Source of the DNA: Oscillospiraceae bacterium
Lineage (GTDB): Bacteria; Bacillota; Clostridia; Oscillospirales; Ruminococcaceae
NCBI GenBank assembly: GCA_003508605.1
Contig: DNUB01000192.1
Location: 2,921 to 14,157, forward strand
DNA length: 11,237 nt
Reading direction: 5' to 3'
Part shown: positions 1-8,123 of the stretch, in pieces
Numbering within the stretch: position 1 is the first letter of the stretch
Layout: the number at the start of each line of letters is the position of its first letter
Notes under the pieces: generated by a model
What the model saw: only the letters and a program-made list of their open reading frames with translations
Told to the model about the DNA's origin: nothing
Databases searched by the model: none
Translations under genes and position numbers: made by a program

Positions 1-935
1 CGCATAAGCTTTTTCTCCGCCTTTTCCCGCTCCGCTTTAAGGTCGGCGGTGCGGTTCTTAAACTCAAGCAGCCATGCCGTGCTTTCGGTTTTACCGCTGT
101 CCGCAGCGTACCGTATCATCTCATCCCGCTTGCGGGGCAGCTTCAGCCAGCCTTCCTCCGCAGCTATGGCAAGGCAGGAGACCGCCTCTTTATCGATCAG
201 CTTTTTCAGTATCCTTGTTTGGTTCATGCTCCCTTTGTCAAAATGCTCAAGAATGAACCTGAAGCCTTGGGGAGAAAGCACTCTTTCAAGATAGGTGCTG
301 TAAAAGGTCATATTTCCCCTGATTTTTTCGTCCCCAAGCTCACCGGCTATCATACCGAATACTTTCAGAAACTCTTCGGGGTTCATATTATATGCAAAAT
401 TTGAAGCGTTTTTAAATATCCATCTTGATTTCTCGGGTATGCGTACTCCGTGATTTTTTAAGATTCTGTAAAAGGCTTCGTTGCCGTCCCGTATGGAGAA
501 ATACAATACCTTATATGAGGAAAACCCTGTTTTTTCGGTATTTTCGCAAAGATAATCAAGAATTTCAGCCCTTTTTGAAGCAGACAGCTTTTGTTTTCCC
601 TTTATCGGGGCAAAGCTTTTGTCTGTTCCTTCAAGATTTCCCATTATCATCAGGGAAAAATCGGGCTTAAATTTACCCGACCTGCTGTATCTGTAAAAGG
701 AAAAACCGCTTACTTCATCCAAATCATCGGCAGCCTCGTCCGGATAGCAAAAGCTTGCGCCGCATTCCACCAGGGCTTTTACCATATCGAGCCCCCTATA
801 CAGGCAGGCTATTCCCAAAGCATAAGCGGAAAATACGTCCCTGCCCGATTCCTTATAGACGCTTACGGCCTTTTCGGAGGTTTCCGAAATAACCGCCTGC
901 TCCAGACTTCCCACCGTTTCATTTTCGTAAAGCAC
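1..935 (-). CDS. Ank-LRR_5 paralogue 6, 3' end outside the window (first 311 residues)
   Basis: An open frame runs from a GTG at 935 to the left edge without a stop. The GTG start is supported by GGAGG at 947-943 with a 7-nt spacer, by the TAGTG overlap with the upstream gene, and by alignment of its N-terminus (LYENETVGSLEQAVISETSE) with the sisters. The ankyrin-like signature is diverged: FSAYALGIACLYRGLDMVKA (35-54). A variable segment (about 65-118) follows. KRAEILDYLCENTEK (121-135), a second ankyrin-like unit (about 141-175) and LPRKRDEMIRYAADSGKTES (266-285) lead into the start of the charged linker (AEREKAEKKLM), where the window ends. The LRR_5 part is therefore expected, but not seen, beyond base 1. 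The array has at least six members and may continue. The unusual GTG start may lower translation compared with its neighbours. Confidence 0.88.
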   Translation of the reverse strand, partial: MLYENETVGSLEQAVISETSEKAVSVYKESGRDVFSAYALGIACLYRGLDMVKALVECGASFCYPDEAADDLDEVSGFSFYRYSRSGKFKPDFSLMIMGNLEGTDKSFAPIKGKQKLSASKRAEILDYLCENTEKTGFSSYKVLYFSIRDGNEAFYRILKNHGVRIPEKSRWIFKNASNFAYNMNPEEFLKVFGMIAGELGDEKIRGNMTFYSTYLERVLSPQGFRFILEHFDKGSMNQTRILKKLIDKEAVSCLAIAAEEGWLKLPRKRDEMIRYAADSGKTESTAWLLEFKNRTADLKAEREKAEKKLM

Positions 936-2596
936 TACTTATCCTCCTTGTATGTAAACAAAATACCGTGCTCTTTACAATACTCCTCCGCATATGACCC
1001 TCTGACCACGACAGCGGAAGCACTGCTGCCCTCTAAAATATTATAATACATATTATCTATTTCCTTAAGGGTTTCGGGAAGAGTTATTGTTTTCAGACTT
1101 GCGCAGTGTGCCGCAGCCTGCTGTCCCATTTTTTCCACACCCTCGGGAACGGCAAGCTCCTTCAGCATATCGCAGTAAACAAAGGCAAATTCGCCTATTT
1201 CCCTGAGTCCGGTGGGGAGGGTGATGCTTTCGAGGGATCCGCACCTTGCAAAAGCTCTGCCGCCTATCTCCCTGACGCTGTCGGGGAGAGTTACCGATTT
1301 CAGCATAGCGCAGTCGTGAAAGGCCTCGTCGCATATTTTAACAATACCGTCGGGAAGTGTGATTTCGGTTATCGTTTTGCGAAAGGTGCTGTCCTTTACA
1401 TTAAGTCTGCCCGCCCTTGGTGAAAACGCCATTCTGTTTATAACAGTCACTCTGCTTTTTCCTATTTTTTCGGGAACCTTGATAACAGTCTGCTTTCCCT
1501 TGTAGCCGGTTATGATAATTCCGCCGTCCTCTCCCTTTTTATAATTCCAGATTTTCTTTTGCATCATAACCGAATCGGGGGCGGCGTTTAATTCCCGTTG
1601 GGCTTTATTTTCCTCCTTTTCCTGTTCTGCCTTAAGATCGGCGGTGCTGTTTTTGAAATCCAGCAAAAAAGCCGCACATTCGGTCTTTTCGTTATCCACA
1701 GCATATTTTATCATTTCGTCCCGCTTTTTGGGCTGCTTTAACCAGCCGTTATTTACGGCGATTTCAAGGCAGGAAGCATTGTCAAGGTCGATAAGGGCTT
1801 TCATCAGTCCGCCTTTTTTCATTTTTGACTGATTAAAGCTTTCAAGAAGAAATTTAAAAAACTCGGGTCTTAAAAATCTGTCCTTGTGCAGCAGCCAGAA
1901 CAACTCGGTAAAATGAAGCTTGCTGTTTTCGCTTACCTCGCCTATTTCCGCAATCAGCTGTTTAAGTATGGGGATAAATCTGTCGTCGCCGATAGTCCTC
2001 AGCATAATGCAATAATCGTACCATTCCTCCTGTGAGCCGCCATTAACGGCGATCTCCGCCCATTTTTCCGATACCCCGACGCCGTTTTTTTTCAATAAAG
2101 CCACCATCTCCCCCTCGTCTCCGAGAATGGCGAAAAACATAAAGACATCGGGCTTAAAGCCTGTTTGATCGGCGGTTTTAAAAAGATAATTCAGAATTAA
2201 AAGCCTTTCATTCAAGGGAAGAAGCTTTAACCCGTTACTGTTTCCCTCGCCGTAAACCTCTCTCATATATGAAAGGTTCAGATATTCTATCAGCGTAAGA
2301 AAATAATTTTCGGTTATAAACCGTTGGCTGTATGATAAAGGGTCGGCATCTTCTGCTGCGGCTTTTAAGCTTTTTCTTACCTGCCCGTCGTCAAAGCGGA
2401 AGCCCGCTCCGCCATTCACAAGGGTCTTCACCATTTCAAGCCCCCGAAAGCGGCAGGCAAAACCCAAAGCCCTTGCCGTAAACATCACCTTTCCCATTTC
2501 CTTAAAAGCCTTTGCCGCTTCGTCGGGGGTGAGGGAAAGCACGCATTTTTCAAGTGCCTTCGGTTTTTGCCACGGTTTTAAATCTGCGTAATTCAT
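935..2596 (-). CDS. Ank-LRR_5 paralogue 5 (553 aa)
   Basis: This is a full-length family member with a slightly longer N-terminus (MNYADLKPWQKPKALEKCVL). The ankyrin-like signature TARALGFACRFRGLEMVKTL lies at 40-59. The variable segment is about 68-122. NGLKLLPLNERLLILNYLF (121-139) and a second ankyrin-like unit (about 150-182) follow, then PKKRDEMIKYAVDNEKTEC (289-307). The linker is a diverged version (EQEKEENKAQRELNAAPDS, 324-342). GEDGGIIITGYKG and VPEKIG precede about five LRR_5 units (408-513) and the VRGSYAEEYCKEHGILFTY tail (531-549). One unit has AAAHC where the pattern expects an AF..C. The ATG at 2596 lies 5 nt after AGGAG (2606-2602), which overlaps the upstream stop; the gap between coding regions is 8 nt. 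Its TAG shares a base with the GTG of the next gene. No secretion signal is present. Confidence 0.9.
   Translation of the reverse strand: MNYADLKPWQKPKALEKCVLSLTPDEAAKAFKEMGKVMFTARALGFACRFRGLEMVKTLVNGGAGFRFDDGQVRKSLKAAAEDADPLSYSQRFITENYFLTLIEYLNLSYMREVYGEGNSNGLKLLPLNERLLILNYLFKTADQTGFKPDVFMFFAILGDEGEMVALLKKNGVGVSEKWAEIAVNGGSQEEWYDYCIMLRTIGDDRFIPILKQLIAEIGEVSENSKLHFTELFWLLHKDRFLRPEFFKFLLESFNQSKMKKGGLMKALIDLDNASCLEIAVNNGWLKQPKKRDEMIKYAVDNEKTECAAFLLDFKNSTADLKAEQEKEENKAQRELNAAPDSVMMQKKIWNYKKGEDGGIIITGYKGKQTVIKVPEKIGKSRVTVINRMAFSPRAGRLNVKDSTFRKTITEITLPDGIVKICDEAFHDCAMLKSVTLPDSVREIGGRAFARCGSLESITLPTGLREIGEFAFVYCDMLKELAVPEGVEKMGQQAAAHCASLKTITLPETLKEIDNMYYNILEGSSASAVVVRGSYAEEYCKEHGILFTYKEDK
943..947 (-). 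promoter_or_regulatory. Ribosome site deciding the GTG start of paralogue 6
   Basis: GGAGG within the last codons of paralogue 5 stands 7 nt before the GTG at 935, which overlaps the TAG stop of paralogue 5. No ATG in this frame lies at a comparable distance, so the GTG is chosen as the start. Confidence 0.75.
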
Positions 2597-2604
2597 ATAT
2601 TCTC

Positions 2605-4302
2605 CTACTCAGCATATTCAAATTTTATCGCCTGTTTTTTGCAGTATTCTTCCGCATAGCTGCCCTTGGGACAGCGCACCGTAACGGACGAAAAGAGGTC
2701 TATGGGCTCAGCGTTGAGGTTAACGTTTTCGGCACGGTTTGAAAGCATTCTTTTTAAGCTTTCGGGAAGCTCCAAGGTTTTAAGGCTTTGGGTATTGCGA
2801 AACGCTCCTGCGCCTATTTCCTCCGCACCGCAGATTTTAACGCAGCCAAGACTCTTACAATGCGCAAAAGCGTATGCGCCTATTTTCTTAACGGATAAGG
2901 GAAGGGCAAGGGATTTTATCGAAACCGCCTGATAAAAAGCGGCGTCCTTTATTTCCTCCACCGTTTCGGGAATATTTATTTCTCTTAAGCAGGTCGTATC
3001 CGCAAAAGCCCCCGCTTCAATTATTTTTATGCCTTGAGGCAGTGTGATTTTTTTAATATTTCTGTGATTTCGCATTTGCTCGTAAGAGGCATAGGAGGTA
3101 ACGATGCCTGCGCACAAGCCCGAGCCTCCCGCAAAAGCCCCCCTTCCTATTGCCGTAACGGGGCTTTTTCCTATTTTTTCGGGGACTGTGACCTCCGTAT
3201 CGCTGCCCTTATAGTTGGTTATCACAAGTCCTCCATCCCCGTCCTTTTTATAGCTCCATAGCTTTTTCAGAGCCATAACCGAATCGGGAGCGGCATTCAG
3301 CTCTGCGAGCATTTTCTTTTCGGCTTTTTCCCTCTCTGCTGCAAAATCGGCGGTGCGGTTTTTGAAATCCAAAAGCCATGACACCGCTTCGGGGCTTCCC
3401 ATATCCGAAGCGAACTCTATAAGCTCGTCACGCTTTCTCGGTACGGATAACCAGCCCATTTTCTCAATAACGGGCAGTGCTTCAATATTGCCCATGCCGA
3501 TCAGATCCTTAACGATTTGATATTTATTCATTTTTTCACGCTTGAAATTATCTACAAAAAACTTAAATGCCCTTATATCGGAAAATCGGTCTTTTGTTAT
3601 CTCATAAACCTTATCGGTATAGTGAAAGGGCTTTCCCTCAAGCTCCATGGCTATCTGCCCCATAATATTCAGATAATCCGAATCCGCCAGCGAGCCTGTG
3701 ATTTTCAGATGCTCGTACCAATAACCGTCCGTGTAAGCTCCGCCCTCGGTTAATGCCTTAATGCGGCGAGACGAAAGGGTTATACTCGATTTTCTAAGCT
3801 CTGCGGCTATAGACCCGTCACCGCCGATTATGGCGTAATAAAGCATTTCCGAGGGGTCAAAGGAAAGCTTGTCTCTTTTTTCGCAAAGGTATTTTAATAC
3901 CCTTATCCGCTCATCGTCGGGCAAAAGCTTCAAAGGGGGCTTACCCTCCCTTTTTATCTGTTTAGTCAGCCTTACGCCCTTAAAGCAGCAAGCCCCTTTA
4001 ATTTTACATGGAATATTCAGCAGACAAAGTGAAAAATTCGAGCGGTAGTTGTCATAATTCATTCCCGCATAACAGCAGTAGTTCTTTTCCGCTTCCTCGG
4101 TTTTGGGAATATCAAAGCTTGCGCCGTTTTCGGTCAGCACCTTTACGGTTTCATAGCCCCGAAAACGGCAGGCAGCACCTAATGCCCTTGCGGAAAATTC
4201 CACAGAGCCAAGCTCCTTCATAAGCCCTTCAAGCTCTTGCGGAGAATCATTTATTACCGCATTTTCCAAAATCTCCGCTTTTTGGATCTGACTTTTTCCC
4301 AT
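2605..4302 (-). CDS. Ank-LRR_5 paralogue 4 (565 aa), cysteine-rich variable segment
   Basis: This is a full-length family member. Its N-terminal module includes SARALGAACRFRGYETVKVL (37-56). The variable segment (about 65-122) is unlike its sisters' and has six cysteines at 76, 77, 93, 99, 105 and 106. A second ankyrin-like unit (about 151-185), VPRKRDELIEFASD (287-300), and the charged linker with AEREKAEKKMLAELNAAPDS (322-341) follow. After DGGLVITNYKG and VPEKIG there is an insertion with CAGIVTSYASYEQ (397-409) before the first LRR unit. About five LRR_5 units follow (415-520), the last ones irregular, with a longer spacer before the GSYAEEYCKKQAIKFEY tail (547-563). The ATG at 4302 shares its A with the upstream TGA; AAGGAG (4316-4311) stands 8 nt away. 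The stop TAG is part of TAGGAG, the ribosome site of the next gene, so the two are tightly linked. Confidence 0.9.
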   Translation of the reverse strand: MGKSQIQKAEILENAVINDSPQELEGLMKELGSVEFSARALGAACRFRGYETVKVLTENGASFDIPKTEEAEKNYCCYAGMNYDNYRSNFSLCLLNIPCKIKGACCFKGVRLTKQIKREGKPPLKLLPDDERIRVLKYLCEKRDKLSFDPSEMLYYAIIGGDGSIAAELRKSSITLSSRRIKALTEGGAYTDGYWYEHLKITGSLADSDYLNIMGQIAMELEGKPFHYTDKVYEITKDRFSDIRAFKFFVDNFKREKMNKYQIVKDLIGMGNIEALPVIEKMGWLSVPRKRDELIEFASDMGSPEAVSWLLDFKNRTADFAAEREKAEKKMLAELNAAPDSVMALKKLWSYKKDGDGGLVITNYKGSDTEVTVPEKIGKSPVTAIGRGAFAGGSGLCAGIVTSYASYEQMRNHRNIKKITLPQGIKIIEAGAFADTTCLREINIPETVEEIKDAAFYQAVSIKSLALPLSVKKIGAYAFAHCKSLGCVKICGAEEIGAGAFRNTQSLKTLELPESLKRMLSNRAENVNLNAEPIDLFSSVTVRCPKGSYAEEYCKKQAIKFEYAE

Positions 4303-6119
4303 CAGTCCCGCTCCTTTATCTTGTACGGAATATTGTTTCGTTTACAATATTTTTCGGCGTAGCTTTTTTCGGATACCGTTACCGTTAAATCCTCATCGGA
4401 GTAAAAAACCGTTTGCAGTTCGCGGTCTTTATATTTATAGTTTTTCATCTTTTTTACCGACTGAGGAAGCGTGACGGATTTAAGCTTTTTACACCCTGCA
4501 AAGGCGGTGCACCGGATTTCCTCCGTGCCCTCGGGAATAACTGCCGTTTCAAGAGAAATGCACAACTGAAATGCGTCTCTGCCTATTATCCTGACGGTAT
4601 ACGGAATTGACAGGCTTTTCAGAGAAATACAGCGGTAAAAGGTTTTTTCCTTTATTTCGGTAATCCCATGGGGCAGTATGACGGAAGCTATATTTGTGCA
4701 GGAGGCAAAAGCCCATTTTCCTATTTCGTTCACGTGGGGCGGAATCCTTATTTCCGTAAGCTTCAGACAGGAGGAAAAGGCATGTGCGCCGATTTCCCTA
4801 ACGCCTTCGGGAATATTTATTTCTCTGAGGCTTGAACATCCCGAAAAAGCGTTTTCTCCGATGATTTCAACGGTTTGGGGCAGAGTTATCCTCGTTATAT
4901 TCTGCCTTAGTCCGATTTGTTCCGTTCTCAGCCTTGGGGCTTCTGCGGAAAAAGCGTTTTCTCCGATTTCTTTTACGGTCATGCCGCCTATTTTTTCGGG
5001 AACCTCTATTTCGGTGCGCCTGCCCCTGTATCGGGTTATGACAACCGTTCCGTCCTCTCTTTTTTCAAAGCCCCATATTTTCCTTAATTCGGTAACGGAA
5101 TCGGGGTTGGCGTTAAGCTTCCTCATCATTTTCTTTTCCGCCTTTTCCCGCTCTGCCTTAAGGTCGGCGGTGCGGTTTTTGAAATCCAGCAAAAAGGCGG
5201 TGCATTCCGTCTTTTCATTTTCCGAAGCGTAATTTATCATTTCGTCACGCTTTCGGGGCATATCCAGCCAGCCCAGCTTGGCGCATATTTTAAGGCATTC
5301 GACGCTGTTTTCGTTAATTGCGCCTGTCATAAGCTGTTTTTTGTTCATTTTCTTCTGATTGAAATGTTCCAGTATAAATTTGAAAAGCTTAGGGTCGTAC
5401 AGGCGGGTTCGGTTATTATATGTGTGATAATTCGCCCAAAAAACCGAATCGGTATAGCGAAAGGCTTTTCCCTCCAATTCCTCGGTAAGTCTGCTCAGTA
5501 TGGGAATACACTCCTTATCCTCCAAAGCCTCCATCATATAGCAAAACTCGGTCCAATGATAGTCCCGTCCGCTGTCGGTAAGCTCCTTTAAGCGTTTTTC
5601 CGAAAGCCTTGCTCCATATTCCTTTAAAACCTTGGTTATCGGCTTGCTGCCGCTCATAATCGAGTAGTAAAGAAGCTCGTCTATATCAAGGCATACCTTC
5701 TCCCTGTTTTTGCACAGGTATTTTACTATTTCCGTCCGCTGTTCTATGGGCAGAACAGTAAAGCTTTTGATTTCCTCTCTTCTGATGCTCGTATTTCTTA
5801 CGCTGTCGGTAAAAAAGCCGTCCCTTATATCAATAAAAAATCCTTTTCTAAGTGTCTCGTTGATATTCAGAGGAGCTAACCAATAAAATATGGTATAATA
5901 TCCTCCCGCACCTTCGGGACGGGTATAGGAAAAATTCGCACCGCCTTCAACAAGTGCCTTTACATATGCCAAGCCCTTAAAGCGGCAGGCAAGCCCCAAG
6001 GCTCTCGCCGTGTTCATAAGCTCTCCCAGCTGCCTGAAAACTGCGGAAACCTCATTTGGAGATTTTGTAAGAACCGCATTTTCCAAGGTTTCCAATTTTG
6101 CTCTTGAATATTCTGCCAT
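4302..6119 (-). CDS. Ank-LRR_5 paralogue 3 (605 aa), start separated from its ribosome site
   Basis: This is a full-length family member, by eye closest to paralogue 2. The N-terminal module contains NTARALGLACRFKGLAYVKA (36-55), and the variable segment spans about 66-118. A second ankyrin-like unit (about 148-180) and MPRKRDEMINYASENEKTEC (287-306) precede the charged linker (319-340). Then come EDGTVVITRYRG (354-365), VPEKIGG, about seven LRR_5 units (408-560) and the EKSYAEKYCKRNNIPYKI tail (584-601). The ATG at 6119 is the only sensible start: the N-terminus aligns with the sisters from residue 1, and upstream the frame meets TGA after ten codons with no GTG or TTG. No Shine-Dalgarno is visible in the 30 nt before it. 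The nearest strong one is GGAGG at 6297-6293, 173 nt upstream across the inserted palindrome. Its stop overlaps the next start as TGATG. Expression may be reduced, or rescued by folding of the palindrome. Confidence 0.9.
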   Translation of the reverse strand: MAEYSRAKLETLENAVLTKSPNEVSAVFRQLGELMNTARALGLACRFKGLAYVKALVEGGANFSYTRPEGAGGYYTIFYWLAPLNINETLRKGFFIDIRDGFFTDSVRNTSIRREEIKSFTVLPIEQRTEIVKYLCKNREKVCLDIDELLYYSIMSGSKPITKVLKEYGARLSEKRLKELTDSGRDYHWTEFCYMMEALEDKECIPILSRLTEELEGKAFRYTDSVFWANYHTYNNRTRLYDPKLFKFILEHFNQKKMNKKQLMTGAINENSVECLKICAKLGWLDMPRKRDEMINYASENEKTECTAFLLDFKNRTADLKAEREKAEKKMMRKLNANPDSVTELRKIWGFEKREDGTVVITRYRGRRTEIEVPEKIGGMTVKEIGENAFSAEAPRLRTEQIGLRQNITRITLPQTVEIIGENAFSGCSSLREINIPEGVREIGAHAFSSCLKLTEIRIPPHVNEIGKWAFASCTNIASVILPHGITEIKEKTFYRCISLKSLSIPYTVRIIGRDAFQLCISLETAVIPEGTEEIRCTAFAGCKKLKSVTLPQSVKKMKNYKYKDRELQTVFYSDEDLTVTVSEKSYAEKYCKRNNIPYKIKERD

Positions 6120-6130
6120 AAAATCGTTTA

Positions 6131-6287
6131 TACCGGTTCTTAATCAGATCATAGACAAATTTGCGAAAAGACTGCGTTTAGTGCAAGGAAAGCCGCCGCA
6201 GCTGTATGCGATATAGCAAGGCGGTTTGATGAAGGAATAAGCGCAGGATTTTTGCAAAGCCGCCTATAAGATGATTAAGAATCAGTA
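6131..6287. mobile_element. MITE-like palindromic element, about 157 bp, with TAA flanks
   Basis: The stretch between paralogues 2 and 3 is one long imperfect palindrome. The outer arms 6130-6176 and 6242-6288 match at 35 of 47 positions when one is reverse-complemented. Both begin with an ATAC(C/T)G(G/A)TTCTTAATCA end. The symmetry axis is at 6209, where GCTGTAT (6201-6207) and ATATAGC (6211-6217) close on a GCG loop; CCGCC (6193-6197) and GGCGG (6220-6224) form a further inner stem. On the minus strand the element is bordered by TAA on both sides (6290-6288 and 6130-6128), which fits a 3-bp target duplication. It holds no open reading frame of note. Palindromic ends, small size, no coding capacity and placement exactly between two coding regions suggest a non-autonomous insertion. 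It could alternatively be an extragenic repeat of the REP type. Its family is not recognised. Confidence 0.65.
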
Positions 6288-8123
6288 TTATACCTCCTTG
6301 CAAGCTTTATATGGAATATTGTTTCTCTTACAGTATTTTTCGGCATAGCTTTTTTCGGTTACCGACGCCGTTAAATTTTCTGCATTGTGAAAAGCCGTTT
6401 GCGGAGTCTTTCCGCTTTGAGTGTAATTTTTGATTTTTTTAAGGGATAATGGAAGAACGGCGGATTTAAGCCCCGTACATTCCCAAAAGGCATACATTTC
6501 AATTTCTTCAACACCCTCGGGAATTATCACCTCTTCCAGGGAGACGCATTGGTTAAATGCCCACTTGCATATTTTTTTAACAGTGGGAGGAATCGCAATA
6601 TTTCTTAGGCAAGCGCAGCCCGAAAAGCTGTGGCTTTCTATTTCGGCTATTCCATAGGGCAGAGTAACGCTAACCAGGCTTTTGCAGCCTGCAAACACGC
6701 CTTTCCCTATCTCCCCCACACCTGCGGGAATATCTATGCTTACAAGATTTTCACAGCAGCAAAAAGCATTGGAGCCTATTTTTTTCACGTTATCGGGAAT
6801 ATTGATTTCGGTTAGCCCCTTACACATATAAAAAGCTCTGTCCCCTATGGCTTCCACCGTTTGAGGCAGGGTAATTTTGGTTACGGTCGTTAAAAATTCT
6901 CTGTGCTCCGATTTTATCCGCAGGGCGTCGGGAGAAAAGGCGGTTTCCCCTATTTCCTTTACCGTTCCGCCGCCGATCCTTTCCGGCACTTCGATTTCCC
7001 TGAGCTTTCCCTTATAGCGTGTGATTATGACCGCTCCGTCCTCCCGCCGCTCAAATCCCCACACCTTTTTTAATTCCGTTATGGAATCGGGATTTGCGTT
7101 AAGCTCTCTCATCAGCTTTTTTTCAGCCCTCTCACGCTCGGCGTTAAGATCGGCGGTGCGGTTTTTAAATTCAAGCAGCCACGCCGTACACTCCGTTTTT
7201 TTGTTGTCGGAAGCAAACCGTATCAGCTCGTCACGCTTTTTCGGCATTTTCAGCCAGCCGTGCTTTTCGCATACGGGCAAAAGCTCTGTCTTGTCAAGGA
7301 GTATAATTTCCTCCATAGTTTTCTTTTTGTTAAGCTTTTTCTGATTAAAATGCTCTAAAATGCACTCAAAAGCCTTAGGCTCGTAAAAATATTTTCTTGA
7401 ACTATCCAAAAACCATGTTGAAATGTTGACGGTCTTTCCCTGGCCTAAGTCCTTTGACAGCTCCCTAACCGCCCATATAAATTCTTCCGCTGTCATATAC
7501 CTTATTTTATGGCAAAAATTCCAAAAGAAATAATGGTCCTGCTCTTTTTCTCCCGTAAGCATATCGCAGGCACTTTGAGAAAGAGTCACCCCTTTTTCTC
7601 TCAAAAGCCCCGCAAGCTTTAGGTCGCAGCTTGTTATTGCAAGGTACAAAAGCTTTTGCAAATCACATATTTCCTTATCGTTAAGCCCGATAAAATATTC
7701 GGCGCATTTAAGCCTTTCCTCCTCGGAAACGGCGGTAAATTCCTTATCGGAAGCGGCGTGACCTCCTTTATCAAGTACAAGTATGCTGTCCCTTATGCTT
7801 TTTTGGGGGTAAGCCATTCCTCTTAAGCGGATATCGGGTCTTACAAGAGGGAACATAAAATCGTCAAGCAGGCTGAAGTACAGCTTTTTGTCGGGAGTGA
7901 CATAAGCTTTGATAACAAATTCCCTCATATCGCTGTATCTGAAAACAACATTGTTTTTCACAAGAGCTTTTGCCCATTCCAGCCCTCGGAATTTACAGGC
8001 GAGTCCCAAAGCGCGGCTGCTGTACTTTATATTGCCTAACCGTCTGCAGGTTCTGTCAAGCTCCCGGGGACTGTCAAAAAGAACGGAATGTTCAAGCTCG
8101 GCGACTTTTTCAATTTCGGTCAT
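6288..8123 (-). CDS. Ank-LRR_5 paralogue 2 (611 aa)
   Basis: This is a full-length family member and the longest of the set. Residues 1-64 carry the N-terminal module with the signature SSRALGLACKFRGLEWAKAL (35-54), an ankyrin-like helix pair. Residues 65-125 are a segment with no clear similarity to the sisters. A second ankyrin-like unit (about 155-190) and a helical region with WLKMPKKRDELIRFASD (290-306) follow, then the charged linker (325-346). The EDGAVIITRYKG and VPERIG motifs precede about seven LRR_5 units (413-565). The tail is EKSYAEKYCKRNNIPYK (590-606). The ATG at 8123 sits 6 nt after a strong GGAGG (8134-8130) inside the end of the upstream gene; the reading frames overlap by 14 nt, so translational coupling is likely. 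Its own 3' end carries GGAGG (6297-6293), apparently the former ribosome site of the next gene, now cut off by an inserted palindrome. Confidence 0.9.
   Translation of the reverse strand: MTEIEKVAELEHSVLFDSPRELDRTCRRLGNIKYSSRALGLACKFRGLEWAKALVKNNVVFRYSDMREFVIKAYVTPDKKLYFSLLDDFMFPLVRPDIRLRGMAYPQKSIRDSILVLDKGGHAASDKEFTAVSEEERLKCAEYFIGLNDKEICDLQKLLYLAITSCDLKLAGLLREKGVTLSQSACDMLTGEKEQDHYFFWNFCHKIRYMTAEEFIWAVRELSKDLGQGKTVNISTWFLDSSRKYFYEPKAFECILEHFNQKKLNKKKTMEEIILLDKTELLPVCEKHGWLKMPKKRDELIRFASDNKKTECTAWLLEFKNRTADLNAERERAEKKLMRELNANPDSITELKKVWGFERREDGAVIITRYKGKLREIEVPERIGGGTVKEIGETAFSPDALRIKSEHREFLTTVTKITLPQTVEAIGDRAFYMCKGLTEINIPDNVKKIGSNAFCCCENLVSIDIPAGVGEIGKGVFAGCKSLVSVTLPYGIAEIESHSFSGCACLRNIAIPPTVKKICKWAFNQCVSLEEVIIPEGVEEIEMYAFWECTGLKSAVLPLSLKKIKNYTQSGKTPQTAFHNAENLTASVTEKSYAEKYCKRNNIPYKACKEV
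6293..6297 (-). promoter_or_regulatory. Orphaned Shine-Dalgarno of paralogue 3
   Basis: GGAGG sits in the last codons of paralogue 2 (AAG GAG GTA TAA), at the place where the next gene's ribosome site lies at the other junctions. The ATG it should serve is 173 nt away, beyond the palindrome. Removing the palindrome together with one TAA would leave GGAGG, a 13-nt spacer and the ATG. This supports its being the ancestral ribosome site of paralogue 3. Confidence 0.5.

Noticed and set aside
4678..5232. Plus-strand open frame of 184 codons (also 591-1046, 7909-8373 and 1106-1423).
   Set aside because: These are antisense to the well-supported Ank-LRR genes, have no ribosome site or family resemblance, and recur at equivalent places because the minus-strand genes are paralogues.
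6127..6157. Promoter at the end of the palindrome (TTGTCT, then TATAAA on the minus strand).
   Set aside because: The spacer is about 20 nt and the putative start would fall within a few bases of the ATG of paralogue 3, so it is not convincing.
6131..6287. The palindrome as an intrinsic terminator, tRNA or riboswitch.
   Set aside because: There is no U-tract after the stem, no cloverleaf or recognised aptamer core, and the genes on both sides belong to one co-oriented array. Partial attenuation cannot be excluded.
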